Source: Paenibacillus sacheonensis
GTDB taxonomy: Bacteria; Bacillota; Bacilli; Paenibacillales; Paenibacillaceae
Assembly: GCF_009909195.1 (NCBI RefSeq)
Contig: NZ_JAAAMU010000024.1
Coordinates: 36,280-100,279 of the forward strand
Reading direction: 5' to 3'
Length of the DNA stretch: 64,000 bases
Part shown: positions 50,781 through 59,801 of the stretch, piece after piece
How positions within the stretch are numbered: the first letter of the stretch is position 1
Layout: every line of letters starts with the position of its first letter
Notes under the pieces: generated by a model
The model's input: the letters and a program-made list of their open reading frames with translations, nothing else
Databases searched by the model: none
What the model was told of the DNA's origin: nothing
Made by a program: the position numbers and the translations under genes

Positions 50781-52547
50781 CTAAGAAAGGTTGATCGAAC
50801 GAATCGTCTCTAGCGGAATCTTAGGCTTTCGATCCTCGGTCAGCAGCCCGTTGATCTCCTGCTGCACGTCCGTGATCTGGGTGTAGCAATACCCGCAGAC
50901 GCTCTCCGTGTCCTTGATCGCCTGCGTAATGCTCCTGAACCGGGCGATGAACGCTTCCTCGTCCTTCACCTGATCGCCGTACCCCCAGCCCTTCTCGTCC
51001 GTGAACGCGATGCCCCCGAACTCGCTGATGATGATCGGCTGCCCGCGGTACGCATAGCCCTGCGCCATGGCGAAGCGCCAATTGTTGAAGGCCAATTCGT
51101 TGCCGGCGATGCCCGCGATATGCTTGTAACGGGCCAGGAATTTCTCGCCGTATTGCTCGTAATCGTGCAGCGTGAGGATATCGGACACCGTGTGCTCCCA
51201 GCCGTCGTTGACGATTACCGGCCGCATCGGATCGAAGGCCTTGGTCAAATGATAGACCGCCTCGGTAAACTGCTGCTGCCGCTTGTCGGAGAACACGTTG
51301 CCGATTCCCCACGACTCGTTGAACGGCACCCACGTCACGATAGAAGGGTGATTGTACTGCTGGCGGACGATCTCCATCCACTCCCGCGTGAACCGTTCCA
51401 CGGCCTCGTCGTTGAATTCGTAGGTCGCCGCCGCTTCCGACCAGACCAGCAGCCCCTTCACGTCGCACCAATAGAGGAACCGCGCATCCTCGATCTTCTG
51501 ATGCTTCCGGACCCCGTTATAGCCCATCGCGAGGATCGCATCGATGTCCGCGATAATTGCTTCTTCCGACGGCGGCGTCAAATGGCTGTCCGGCCAGTAG
51601 CCCTGATCGAGGATCATCCGCTGATAAAGCTGGTCGTAGTTCAACATGACCTTGCCGTTCACGATCGAGATCTTGCGCAGGCCGAAATACGAAGAGACGC
51701 GGTCGACGATCCGATCGTCTTCGCGCAGGACGAATTCCACCTCGTACAGCTTCGGGTTCTGCGGACTCCAATACTCCGCGCGCCACTCCCGCTTCTCGCT
51801 GATCAAATCCACCGTCGCGAAGAACGCGGCACGGTCGACCAGCTGGGTCGTTTCCTTGATCAGCTCGCCTTCCATGCTGATCGAAGTCGTCAGCCGAAGC
51901 GGCTTCGGCGAAGCGCCGAGCGCCACGCGGTAATCGAACCGCACGGCGTTGGCGTCGACGTCTGGCGTCATTTTGACCGATTGCACATGGCTCGCTTCCA
52001 CGTATTCCATCCAGACCGTCTGCCAGATGCCCGTCGTCTGGACGTACCAGCAGCCGAAGTTCGCGCCGCGCCAGCGCTGCTTGCCCCGCGGCTGCGTGCC
52101 GCTCTCGGTATCCTCCGCGCGCACGACGACATGATTATCGCCGCTAGGACGCACGAACGGCGTCACGTCGAAGGAGAACGCGGCGTAGGCACCCTCGTGG
52201 CAGCCGGCATATTGTCCGTTGACCCATACCTTCGCCAGATAATCCACGCCTTGGAAATGCAGGACGATCCGTTTGTCCCGCTGTTCCGCTGGCACCTCGA
52301 ACGTCCGGCGATACCAGACGTAAGGATGGGCGGTTTCGTCCGCGATGCCGCTCGCCTTGGTCTCGTACGAGAAAGGCACCTCGATTCGAAGATTCGAAGG
52401 GAACGCGTCGAACCAGCGGGCCGCCTCTCCTTCGTTCCGATCATCGAAACGGAAATCCCATGTCCCGTTCAAATTGAGCCAGTCCTGGCGGACGAATTGC
52501 GGCCGGGGATAATCCGGCCGATATATGCTGAGCGTCAAAGCTGTCAC
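50781..52547 (-). CDS. glycoside hydrolase family 2 protein (copy 1)
   Basis: 588 residues, no signal peptide, so cytoplasmic. N-terminal sugar-binding domain (YPRPQFVRQDWLNLNGTWDF), Ig-like middle, and TIM barrel with the general acid Glu in VTWVPFNESWG and nucleophile Glu in PIIISEFGGIAF. GH2 includes beta-galactosidases, glucuronidases and mannosidases; the specificity is not evident. The second half of the N-domain (GKQRWRGANFGCWYVQTTGI) is close to its paralogue at 55.2 kb. It probably cuts oligosaccharides imported by the ABC system encoded upstream. Start GTG 52547; a TTG at 52538 has the better ribosome spacing. Confidence 0.9.
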   Translation of the reverse strand: MTALTLSIYRPDYPRPQFVRQDWLNLNGTWDFRFDDRNEGEAARWFDAFPSNLRIEVPFSYETKASGIADETAHPYVWYRRTFEVPAEQRDKRIVLHFQGVDYLAKVWVNGQYAGCHEGAYAAFSFDVTPFVRPSGDNHVVVRAEDTESGTQPRGKQRWRGANFGCWYVQTTGIWQTVWMEYVEASHVQSVKMTPDVDANAVRFDYRVALGASPKPLRLTTSISMEGELIKETTQLVDRAAFFATVDLISEKREWRAEYWSPQNPKLYEVEFVLREDDRIVDRVSSYFGLRKISIVNGKVMLNYDQLYQRMILDQGYWPDSHLTPPSEEAIIADIDAILAMGYNGVRKHQKIEDARFLYWCDVKGLLVWSEAAATYEFNDEAVERFTREWMEIVRQQYNHPSIVTWVPFNESWGIGNVFSDKRQQQFTEAVYHLTKAFDPMRPVIVNDGWEHTVSDILTLHDYEQYGEKFLARYKHIAGIAGNELAFNNWRFAMAQGYAYRGQPIIISEFGGIAFTDEKGWGYGDQVKDEEAFIARFRSITQAIKDTESVCGYCYTQITDVQQEINGLLTEDRKPKIPLETIRSINLS

Positions 52548-52587
52548 CCTGCCTTCATTTTATGAGTTGTAAGATAGCCGTATTAGG

Positions 52588-52623
52588 AAAGGCCGTCACC
52601 GTCTTCCGGCAGCGACGGCCTTT
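52588..52623. terminator. possible weak terminator hairpin
   Basis: AAAGGCCGTC / GACGGCCTTT with 16 bases between. There is no long T-run on either side, so attenuation or read-through is possible between the GH43 and GH2 genes. Confidence 0.5.
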
Positions 52624-52713
52624 CGATTCGCATGCAATGCGGCATGCAATATTCGCATGCTGTAAATGCACGCTTTATTCGCATTCAAAAGCACGTGCCG
52701 TTCGATCCATTAA

Positions 52714-55185
52714 TCAACCCGCCTCGGGCAGCGGCGCGACGCCGAACGCATCGAACCGCGAAGACGCGGAGACGGACTTGAAGCCGACCCGCCCGTGCAG
52801 GAAGGCATCGTCCGCGTCGTCGGCATACCGAATCGCAGGTTTCGCCGCGTCCCCTACATAGACGGAGATGACGCTTCCCGCCGCCGCCACCTTGAGCCGG
52901 ACCATCTCGCCGGCCTTCGGCATCGCCATCGCAGCGTCGGCAAGCGACGTCGTATCGTAATCGTGCTTCGCAAGATGCACGCCCTGCACGTCGACGTACG
53001 CGAAATACCCGCGCTGGAAATCGCTGCGGTTCTGATTCAGCTCCGCGCCGTTCGCCGGCTCCGTCACCCGAACCAGCAGGCCGGTCTGCCCGCCTTCGTC
53101 CGGTACCGTCACGTCGGCTTCGACCGCGTAATCGCTCCAGCCGTCCTCGCCCGTCAAGATCTTGCCGTCCTCCGAAGAAGACGCGCGAAGCTGGCCTTCC
53201 TTCACCGACCATTGGCCGTCGTAAGGCGTCCAGCCGCGAAGCATCTTCGCGTCGAACCCGTCCTGCTTCGCCGCGACCGGCACGTCGGGCGATGCCGCGA
53301 ACCAAGCCGCGCTCAGCTCGCCCTGCTCCACCTCGAGCGTCAGGCGATGCGGACCGGCGCTCAGCTTCGCGCCGCGAACGGAGACCGTCTGCCACGAAGC
53401 GCCGCTGCCGCCGCTCGGCTTGATCTCGACGTCATCCGTGACCGGCTTGCCGCCTTCCGTCAGCCGCAGCCGCGCCCCGCCTGATGCCGACACCCGGAAG
53501 TCGAAGCGGTACGTATCGGTCTTGGCGGCGTTGACCCGATACGTCAACGGCCCCAAAGCGTGCAGCTTCGCCGCGGCGAATCCTCCCGCTCCGTCGTCCG
53601 CGAGCATGGACCGGCTCGCAGCGCCGGCTTCGTCCTGAAACGCATTGACGCGCCCCGGCAGCGGCGCATACGCCAAGCCCGTACCGCTGCCGTCGATCGA
53701 GCCGCTGAAAGCGACATAGCCGAAGTCCGCGTCTGCTCCCTCGACGGCATAGCCGATCTGCCCGGCCCCGGCTTCCGCCGGCAGCGCCATCGTCAGCAGC
53801 TTCATCCCTTCCGCGTAGACCCGCAGCTCGCCGCCGGCCTTCTCGATCCGCACCGTCTGCAGCTGTCCGAGATCCAAATTGCCGGGAACCTTCGCCGATT
53901 GTTCCGCTGCCGCTTGGCCGTTCTTCACGTAACGCGCCTCCAGCGTATGGTCCGCCGCATTCCACTCGGCGATGCCGTAGTTGGCGCCGTCGACGTAAGA
54001 GAACACGACGCCCGACTTGCCCTTCCCCTCGGTCAGATGGCGCACGTGGAATTCGGCCGTGTAGCTGGCCGGCGTCTTCTCGCGCGCGACCAGCGTCGAC
54101 AACGCCGGCCGGTCTGTCCCCTTCGCCGTCAACCCTTGCTCGGCCGTGATGGACCAGTCCGCATCTCCCTTGCTCTTCCAAGCCTTGCCGAGCTTCGTCC
54201 GATCGAACCGGTCGGCGAACGCAGGCAGCGCCGGCGCCGGCTGCGCCTCCGACGTCGGGCCCGCGACCTGCAGCCGATTGCCGTCCCAGACGATGCGGTC
54301 GATATTCATATGCCGCAGCGGCCCCACGACGCCGTGACCTTCCAGGTTGTGGTACACCATGTACTGCGTGTCCAGATCGGGACCGGTCACGACCGAATTA
54401 TGGCCCAGGCCGACGGTCGCGCCTTCCGTCCGCAGCAGCACCGGATTATTCGCCTGCCCGGCGAATCCTTGCAGCGGCGAATCGCTGACGGCGGCATCGA
54501 CGCGGTAGCCGGCGCTGAACACATGGTTGCCCGTATAGGTCATGTAATACTTGCCGTTATGCTTGAACACGGTCGGACCCTCGGTCCAGCCGCCCATGTA
54601 CGCGCCCGTTTGCGCTTCTTCCGGCGCGACGGTCAGCGGATCGGTCATCGGCGCCGACTGAATGCCGGACGGCCCCGCGTAATAGAAGTACCACTGCCCG
54701 TCGTCGTCCACGAACGTCGTGCCGTCGATCGTGCGGCCGAAGTTGTCGGTCGCGACCGTGAACGGCCCCGTCGGCTTGTCGCCGACCAGCACGTAGTGTC
54801 CTTGGCCGGCAGGCGACGTGTACATGTAGAACTTGCCGTTCCAATACCGGACTTCCGGGGCGTACGCCCCCGTCGTCACGGGATCGTCCGCGGCCAAGCC
54901 TTCGTACGTCCAGTCGACGAGATCCTCGGAGCGCCACACCTTGACGCCCGCGTCGGTATCGCGCGTGCTGACGTAGAGATAATAAGCCCCGTCGAAGGCG
55001 AAGACGAACGGGTCGCCAAGTCCGTAATCGCCCCACTCGTCGGCCAGCTTGATCGGATTCGCGTACGTGCGCTCCAGCGCGGGCCCGGGTACTTTCTTCT
55101 CGCCGGCGTCGTCATTGTCCGCGCAGCCGGCCGTCCCCAAGCAAAGCAGGAGCAGGAGCGATCCCGCCCATTTCATGCGCGACAT
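52714..55185 (-). CDS. GH43 family glycosidase lipoprotein with C-terminal beta-sandwich domains
   Basis: 823 residues. Lipobox LGTAGC (Cys21) makes it surface-anchored. The GH43 five-blade propeller is at about 30-310: base Asp in DYGLGDPFVFAFDG, Asp in DGTTFVDDDGQWYFYYAG, and acid Glu in WTEGPTVFKHNGKYYMTYTG. GH43 enzymes act on arabinan or xylan side chains. Two later beta-sandwich modules (about 325-500 and 640-820, with LTGEDGWSDYAVEADVTVPD and FLHGRVGFKSVSASSRFDAF) resemble LamG/DUF1080-type domains, with a CBM-like region between (PSGGSGASWQTVSVRGAKL). Likely releases oligosaccharides outside the cell for the importer. Confidence 0.88.
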   Translation of the reverse strand: MSRMKWAGSLLLLLCLGTAGCADNDDAGEKKVPGPALERTYANPIKLADEWGDYGLGDPFVFAFDGAYYLYVSTRDTDAGVKVWRSEDLVDWTYEGLAADDPVTTGAYAPEVRYWNGKFYMYTSPAGQGHYVLVGDKPTGPFTVATDNFGRTIDGTTFVDDDGQWYFYYAGPSGIQSAPMTDPLTVAPEEAQTGAYMGGWTEGPTVFKHNGKYYMTYTGNHVFSAGYRVDAAVSDSPLQGFAGQANNPVLLRTEGATVGLGHNSVVTGPDLDTQYMVYHNLEGHGVVGPLRHMNIDRIVWDGNRLQVAGPTSEAQPAPALPAFADRFDRTKLGKAWKSKGDADWSITAEQGLTAKGTDRPALSTLVAREKTPASYTAEFHVRHLTEGKGKSGVVFSYVDGANYGIAEWNAADHTLEARYVKNGQAAAEQSAKVPGNLDLGQLQTVRIEKAGGELRVYAEGMKLLTMALPAEAGAGQIGYAVEGADADFGYVAFSGSIDGSGTGLAYAPLPGRVNAFQDEAGAASRSMLADDGAGGFAAAKLHALGPLTYRVNAAKTDTYRFDFRVSASGGARLRLTEGGKPVTDDVEIKPSGGSGASWQTVSVRGAKLSAGPHRLTLEVEQGELSAAWFAASPDVPVAAKQDGFDAKMLRGWTPYDGQWSVKEGQLRASSSEDGKILTGEDGWSDYAVEADVTVPDEGGQTGLLVRVTEPANGAELNQNRSDFQRGYFAYVDVQGVHLAKHDYDTTSLADAAMAMPKAGEMVRLKVAAAGSVISVYVGDAAKPAIRYADDADDAFLHGRVGFKSVSASSRFDAFGVAPLPEAG

Positions 55186-55210
55186 GCGGCCGTTCCCCCG
55201 TTCTCCGTGA

Positions 55211-56968
55211 TTATTGGCCTAACACGATCTTGCGGATCTGCTCGAGCGGCAGCTTCGGCTGACGGTCGTACGTCAGCAGGCCGTTAATCTCCTGTTCCAC
55301 GTCGGTCAGCTGCGTGTAGCAGAAGCCCTGCACGAGCGGCGCCTGGCGGAGCGGCTCTACCACGTTGCGCAGGCGCGCCTCGAAATCGGCTTCGTCCTTC
55401 GCGCCGGAATAGCCCCAGCCCTCCCAGTCGCCCTTCTGGAACGAGATGCCGCCGAACTCGGTCACGAGAATCGGCTGGCCTTCGTACGGGAAGCCCGGCA
55501 CGAGGATCCAACGGTTGCCCGGACGGGCGGCAAGCGCCTTGTCTGCCGACGAGTACCGATCGGCCAGTACCTCGCGGCGCCATTCGTAATCGTGGATCGT
55601 CACGAGATCGGTCTTCACGAGCTCCCAGCCGTCGTTGGAGATGACCGGACGGGTCGGGTCGAGCGATTTGGTCATATGGTACATCGCCAGCGTATGCTGG
55701 CGCTGCTGCTCGTCGACGAGAATGTTGACGACGCCCCAGCTTTCGTTGATCGGCACCCAAGCGACGAGGCAAGGGGCATTATAGTCGCGTTCGACGGCCT
55801 CGATCCATTCGCGCGTGACGCGGCCGACGTACGATTCCGAGAAGTGGTACGCGTTCGCCATCTCGCCCCATACGAGCAGGCCGAGCCGGTCCGCCCAATA
55901 CAGGTAGCGCGGATCCTCGATCTTCTGATGCTTGCGGGCGCCGTTGAAGCCCATTTCCTTCGTCAGCTCGACGTCGCGCTTCAGCGCTTCGTCGCTCGGC
56001 GCCGTCAAGAGCCCCGTCGGGAAATAGCCTTGGTCGAGCACCATCCGCATCTCGTACGGGCGGTTATTCAGCAGGACGACGCCGTCTTCGATGGAGATCT
56101 TGCGCATCCCGAAATAGGTGTCTACGCGGTCGGTCTCCTCGCCATCCACGACGAGCGTCAGGCGCAGGTCGTACAGGCTTGGCTTCTCCGGGCTCCACCA
56201 GCGGCCGAGGCCGTGGTCGTTGAAATCATGAATGCCGATGATGCGCGTCTCCGATTCCCGCGTCACGCGGAACGTATCCTCCGAGACGAGCTCGCCCTCG
56301 AACGACACCGTCGCGCGCAGCGATACTTCCGCTTCGGGGCGCAAGCCGCCGATGAACGCCTGCAGCTTCAGCTGGTTATGGTCGATGTCCGGCGTCATGC
56401 GAACGCGGCCGATATGCGTCGGCGCGACCGGCTCGAGCCATACGGACTGCCAGATGCCCGTCGTGCGGGTGTAGAAGATGCCCGCGGATTTCTCTTCCCA
56501 GAACTGCTTGCCGCGCGGAAGCGTGACGTCCTTGCTGTAATCGACCGCTTTGACGACGAGCAGGTTCGCGCCGTCCATCAGGGCATCGGTGATATCGGCC
56601 TTGAAAGGCGTATGGCCGCCTTCATGCGCGGCCACGAGCTTGCCGTTCACCCAGACGCGGCATTCGTAATCGACGGCGCCGAAATGCAGCACGATGCGCT
56701 GGTCCGCATAATCGGCTGGAATCCCGAACGAGCGGCCATACCACACGATGTCGTGGAAAGCCGTGTCCGCGATGCCGCTAAGCTCGCTCTGGTAGCAGAA
56801 AGGGACGTTGATCTTCGCCTCGAAGGCGCCGGTTCCGTCCTGCCATCCCTCGCGTTCCCCGACATTGCCGTCGTCGAAGGCGAAATCCCATTCTCCGTTC
56901 AAATTCATCCAGCGGTCGCGAACGAACTGCGGGCGCGGGTATTCTTCTCTAAGTTGTCGTTGTTGCAT
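55211..56968 (-). CDS. glycoside hydrolase family 2 protein (copy 2)
   Basis: 585 residues from ATG 56968, preceded by AAGGAG at 11 bases; an in-frame GTG at 56980 is too close to it. A paralogue of the gene at 50.8 kb: the same YPRPQFVRDRWMNLNGEWDF start, acid Glu in VAWVPINESWG, and nucleophile in PILVTEFGGISF. No signal peptide. Overlaps the end of the acyltransferase gene by 20 bp. The two copies differ enough to suggest different linkages, which is inference. Confidence 0.9.
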   Translation of the reverse strand: MQQRQLREEYPRPQFVRDRWMNLNGEWDFAFDDGNVGEREGWQDGTGAFEAKINVPFCYQSELSGIADTAFHDIVWYGRSFGIPADYADQRIVLHFGAVDYECRVWVNGKLVAAHEGGHTPFKADITDALMDGANLLVVKAVDYSKDVTLPRGKQFWEEKSAGIFYTRTTGIWQSVWLEPVAPTHIGRVRMTPDIDHNQLKLQAFIGGLRPEAEVSLRATVSFEGELVSEDTFRVTRESETRIIGIHDFNDHGLGRWWSPEKPSLYDLRLTLVVDGEETDRVDTYFGMRKISIEDGVVLLNNRPYEMRMVLDQGYFPTGLLTAPSDEALKRDVELTKEMGFNGARKHQKIEDPRYLYWADRLGLLVWGEMANAYHFSESYVGRVTREWIEAVERDYNAPCLVAWVPINESWGVVNILVDEQQRQHTLAMYHMTKSLDPTRPVISNDGWELVKTDLVTIHDYEWRREVLADRYSSADKALAARPGNRWILVPGFPYEGQPILVTEFGGISFQKGDWEGWGYSGAKDEADFEARLRNVVEPLRQAPLVQGFCYTQLTDVEQEINGLLTYDRQPKLPLEQIRKIVLGQ

Positions 56969-58004
56969 GTTCTCTCCCACTCCTTGTACGCTTCTGTCTA
57001 TCTTTCTTCGTGATGATCCAGACGCCGAACGAGGCGACGGCCAGCAGCGCTGCCGCCATCCATAGCCCGTCCAAGGCGCTTAGGAGCAGATTGTTTTGTT
57101 GGTTGCCCTTCAGGGCGAAAATAAGCAAATTGCTCATGACGAGGCACCACAGCACATTGCGTCCCATCGCTTCGAACGGGGCGAACGGCGCGGGATAGCG
57201 CTCCATCAACCGGCTGAGCATATAGTAGCCGTACAGCAGCAGCGCAGGTCCGGCGATCCACCAGATCGAAGGCGGGAACCGTTCCGGCAGCGCGCCGCCC
57301 GCCAACCACTTCCATAGAAATGCGCCGGAGGCGAGGACAGCGCCCGCCAGCACGCGCCAATCCCATACGATGCGATAGCGGGCGAACAGCATGCCGACGA
57401 TATAATAAGGAAAATATTGCAGGACCGGAAACGACGCGAAATCGCGCGTGCCGACCAGCGGCCCCAGCTTCATCGCGTGGACGGAGCCGTAGGGCAGGTA
57501 AGTCGCCGCGAGCAGCAGCCCCGCGATCGCGAAGCCGAGCCATTTTCGCTCCGCCAGCCGCTTGAGCGGCGCGAACAGCACGAGCCCGAGCACCATCAGA
57601 TACGCGAACGACCAGAGAAACTCCGACCATCCGGGCATGTCGTTCAGCAGCAGGATCGGCTTGACGTTCGCCCACGAGAGCACTCTGCCGTCGATGAACA
57701 GACGGTACGCCGTGCCGGATACGTAGAAGGCGATCAGCGTCTTGAGCGCCGCGGCGAGCATGCGGGGAGCGGCTTCCCGGAACGATTTGCGATAATAGGC
57801 CAGCTGGGCCACGTAGCCGAAGCTGAAGACGAAGCCCGAGAACGTAATCAAATTGATGATATCGATGACGTGCTGCCCGTTCGGATAGATCTGCTGGTCG
57901 CTGAAAAATTGCAGGACGTGGCAGTACACCATCCCCAGGACGAGCAGTCCTTTGAACAGGTCGATTGCTCTCTCGCGCCTCGGCGCGGCCGGCGCCCCGC
58001 TCAA
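56949..58004 (-). CDS. multi-pass membrane acyltransferase-like protein
   Basis: 351 residues with about 10 transmembrane helices. The start RRERAIDLFKGLLVLGMVYC HVLQFF resembles acyltransferase family 3 and heparan-alpha-glucosaminide N-acetyltransferase-like (DUF1624) proteins, which move acyl groups across the membrane onto sugars. The start is a TTG overlapping the MalG-type stop (TTGA), so translation is coupled. Being inside a sugar importer-glycosidase operon, it may acylate or deacylate saccharides. The family assignment is tentative. Confidence 0.62.
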   Translation of the reverse strand: MSGAPAAPRRERAIDLFKGLLVLGMVYCHVLQFFSDQQIYPNGQHVIDIINLITFSGFVFSFGYVAQLAYYRKSFREAAPRMLAAALKTLIAFYVSGTAYRLFIDGRVLSWANVKPILLLNDMPGWSEFLWSFAYLMVLGLVLFAPLKRLAERKWLGFAIAGLLLAATYLPYGSVHAMKLGPLVGTRDFASFPVLQYFPYYIVGMLFARYRIVWDWRVLAGAVLASGAFLWKWLAGGALPERFPPSIWWIAGPALLLYGYYMLSRLMERYPAPFAPFEAMGRNVLWCLVMSNLLIFALKGNQQNNLLLSALDGLWMAAALLAVASFGVWIITKKDRQKRTRSGREHATTTT

Positions 58005-58807
58005 CCTTTAATACCGGACAGGCTGACGCCTTTGACGATCTGGCGTTCGAAGACGAGGAAGAGCAGCATGATCGGCAGCGACGCGATCGTGTTCACGACC
58101 ATCGGCTTGACGTAGTCTTCCGAATAGGAGCTCATCAGCGTCGGGATGCCCATCGGCAGCGTGAACAGGTTGTCGTCCGTAATGGACAGGAACGGCCAGA
58201 GAAAATTGTTCCACGAGCCGATGAACGTCAGAATCGCCATCGACGCGAGCGCCGGACGCGTGAGTGGCAGCATGATGCTTTGGAAAATGCGCCACGTGCC
58301 GCCGCCGTCGATCTGCACGCTCTCGAGCAAGTCGTTCGGCACGCCGTCGAAGAAGCTCTTGAGCACGATGACCGCGAACGGCGAGGCGAGCGCCGGAATG
58401 ATCAAGCCTTGGTACGAGTTCAGGAGATTCATGTCCTTGGCGACTTGGTAGAGCGGAATAATGATGGCTTCGCCGGGAACGAGCAGGCCGGCCAGGATGA
58501 AGAAGAACATGAACGAACGATAGCGGAACGGCACCTTGGACAGCACGAAGCCGGCCATCGCCGCGATGATTACCGTCAGGACCGTCACGCAGACGGCGAC
58601 GAAAAAGCTGTTCAGCACCCAATTCGAGAGCTTCGTGCCGCTCAGGATCTGGTCGTAGACCGCGAACGAATACGGCGGCGTGAACCAGTCGAGCACGGTG
58701 ACGATCTTCATGCCTTCTTCCTTGATGGACACGACGAGCATCCAGACGATCGGAGCCAGGAAGAACAGCGCGAAGAGAAGCGATACGATGCGGTAGACGT
58801 TTTTCAT
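58001..58807 (-). CDS. carbohydrate ABC transporter permease (MalG type)
   Basis: 268 residues, six transmembrane helices. The permease signature (EAA loop) is seen in the ESVQIDGGGTWRIFQSIMLP region. It is typical of the CUT1 family of sugar importers. It begins one base after the stop of the companion permease with AGGAGCG upstream. No ATPase is encoded here, so a shared MsmX-type ATPase elsewhere is expected. Confidence 0.95.
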   Translation of the reverse strand: MKNVYRIVSLLFALFFLAPIVWMLVVSIKEEGMKIVTVLDWFTPPYSFAVYDQILSGTKLSNWVLNSFFVAVCVTVLTVIIAAMAGFVLSKVPFRYRSFMFFFILAGLLVPGEAIIIPLYQVAKDMNLLNSYQGLIIPALASPFAVIVLKSFFDGVPNDLLESVQIDGGGTWRIFQSIMLPLTRPALASMAILTFIGSWNNFLWPFLSITDDNLFTLPMGIPTLMSSYSEDYVKPMVVNTIASLPIMLLFLVFERQIVKGVSLSGIKG

Positions 58808-59698
58808 TTAAGCGTTCGCTCCTTTCCGGTTGTTCAGCCAGTATTGGAAGACCGACAGCACGAGCAGAATCGCGAACAACATGTAGGACATCGTCGCCGC
58901 GTAGCCGAGGTTGTTCTTCTTGAAGCCCGTTTCGTAGATCAATTGGATGATGGGACGCGTCTTGTCGAGCGGTCCGCCGCCGGTGATGATGTAGATCTGC
59001 AGAAACACTTTGAAGGAAGCGATGATCTGGAGCATCGTGATCGTCTTCGTGATCGGATTCAAATACGGGAACGTGATCCGGAAGAAGATCTGTCTATCGT
59101 TCGCGCCGTCCAACCGGGCGGCCTCGTAGATTTCATCGGGAATTTCCTGCATGGCCGACAAGTACAGGATAAAATTGAAGCCGACGGTCCACCACAGCGT
59201 GATGACCGCGATGGCGATCCAGGACAGGTTCGTCTCCGTCAGCCAGAAAATTTCGGTATTCTCCGGGAGCAGCCGAATCAGATGAAGCGCCGAATTGACG
59301 AGCCCGGTATACGGTTGAAACACGAAGAGGCCCAGAAACGATGCGACCGCCACGGACAGTACGCTCGGCAGGAAGAAGATGCTGCGATAGAAACGCTGAA
59401 GCCTGGACTTGCGATTGGCGATCATGGCCAGCACGATGGCGAGCACGACCATGGCCGGCGTGGTCAGCAGGACGAAGATGCCGGAGTGCCCGATGGCCGC
59501 CCACATGTCTTTGTCGTGAAGCATGGCGGAATAGTTATCCCAGCCGACGTATTTCATTTTGCGGATCAGCGTCCATTTATAGAACGTCATGTTTACGCCT
59601 TTGATCATGGGCCAGATCGTGAACAGAATATAGACGACCAGAAACGGCAGGAGATATAGAAGCGCCTGCACGTCCGCTCTCAGCTTGCTCATTCTCAT
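58808..59698 (-). CDS. carbohydrate ABC transporter permease (MalF type)
   Basis: 296 residues from ATG 59698, with AGGAGAAGCCGCAAA upstream; an earlier in-frame ATG at 59719 lies before the ribosome site. Six helices; starts LRADVQALLYLLPFLVVYIL and has the EAA loop EAARLDGANDRQIFFRITFP. Partner of the MalG-type permease; it follows the binding-protein gene after about 100 bases. Confidence 0.95.
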   Translation of the reverse strand: MRMSKLRADVQALLYLLPFLVVYILFTIWPMIKGVNMTFYKWTLIRKMKYVGWDNYSAMLHDKDMWAAIGHSGIFVLLTTPAMVVLAIVLAMIANRKSRLQRFYRSIFFLPSVLSVAVASFLGLFVFQPYTGLVNSALHLIRLLPENTEIFWLTETNLSWIAIAVITLWWTVGFNFILYLSAMQEIPDEIYEAARLDGANDRQIFFRITFPYLNPITKTITMLQIIASFKVFLQIYIITGGGPLDKTRPIIQLIYETGFKKNNLGYAATMSYMLFAILLVLSVFQYWLNNRKGANA

Positions 59699-59801
59699 TT
59701 TGCGGCTTCTCCTCTCCATTTCGCCGCAGAGCTTGCAGCCATAAACGGCCGCAAGCTCTCGGGAAACGATACGATATGAATCGAACTACTCGCCGATCGG
59801 A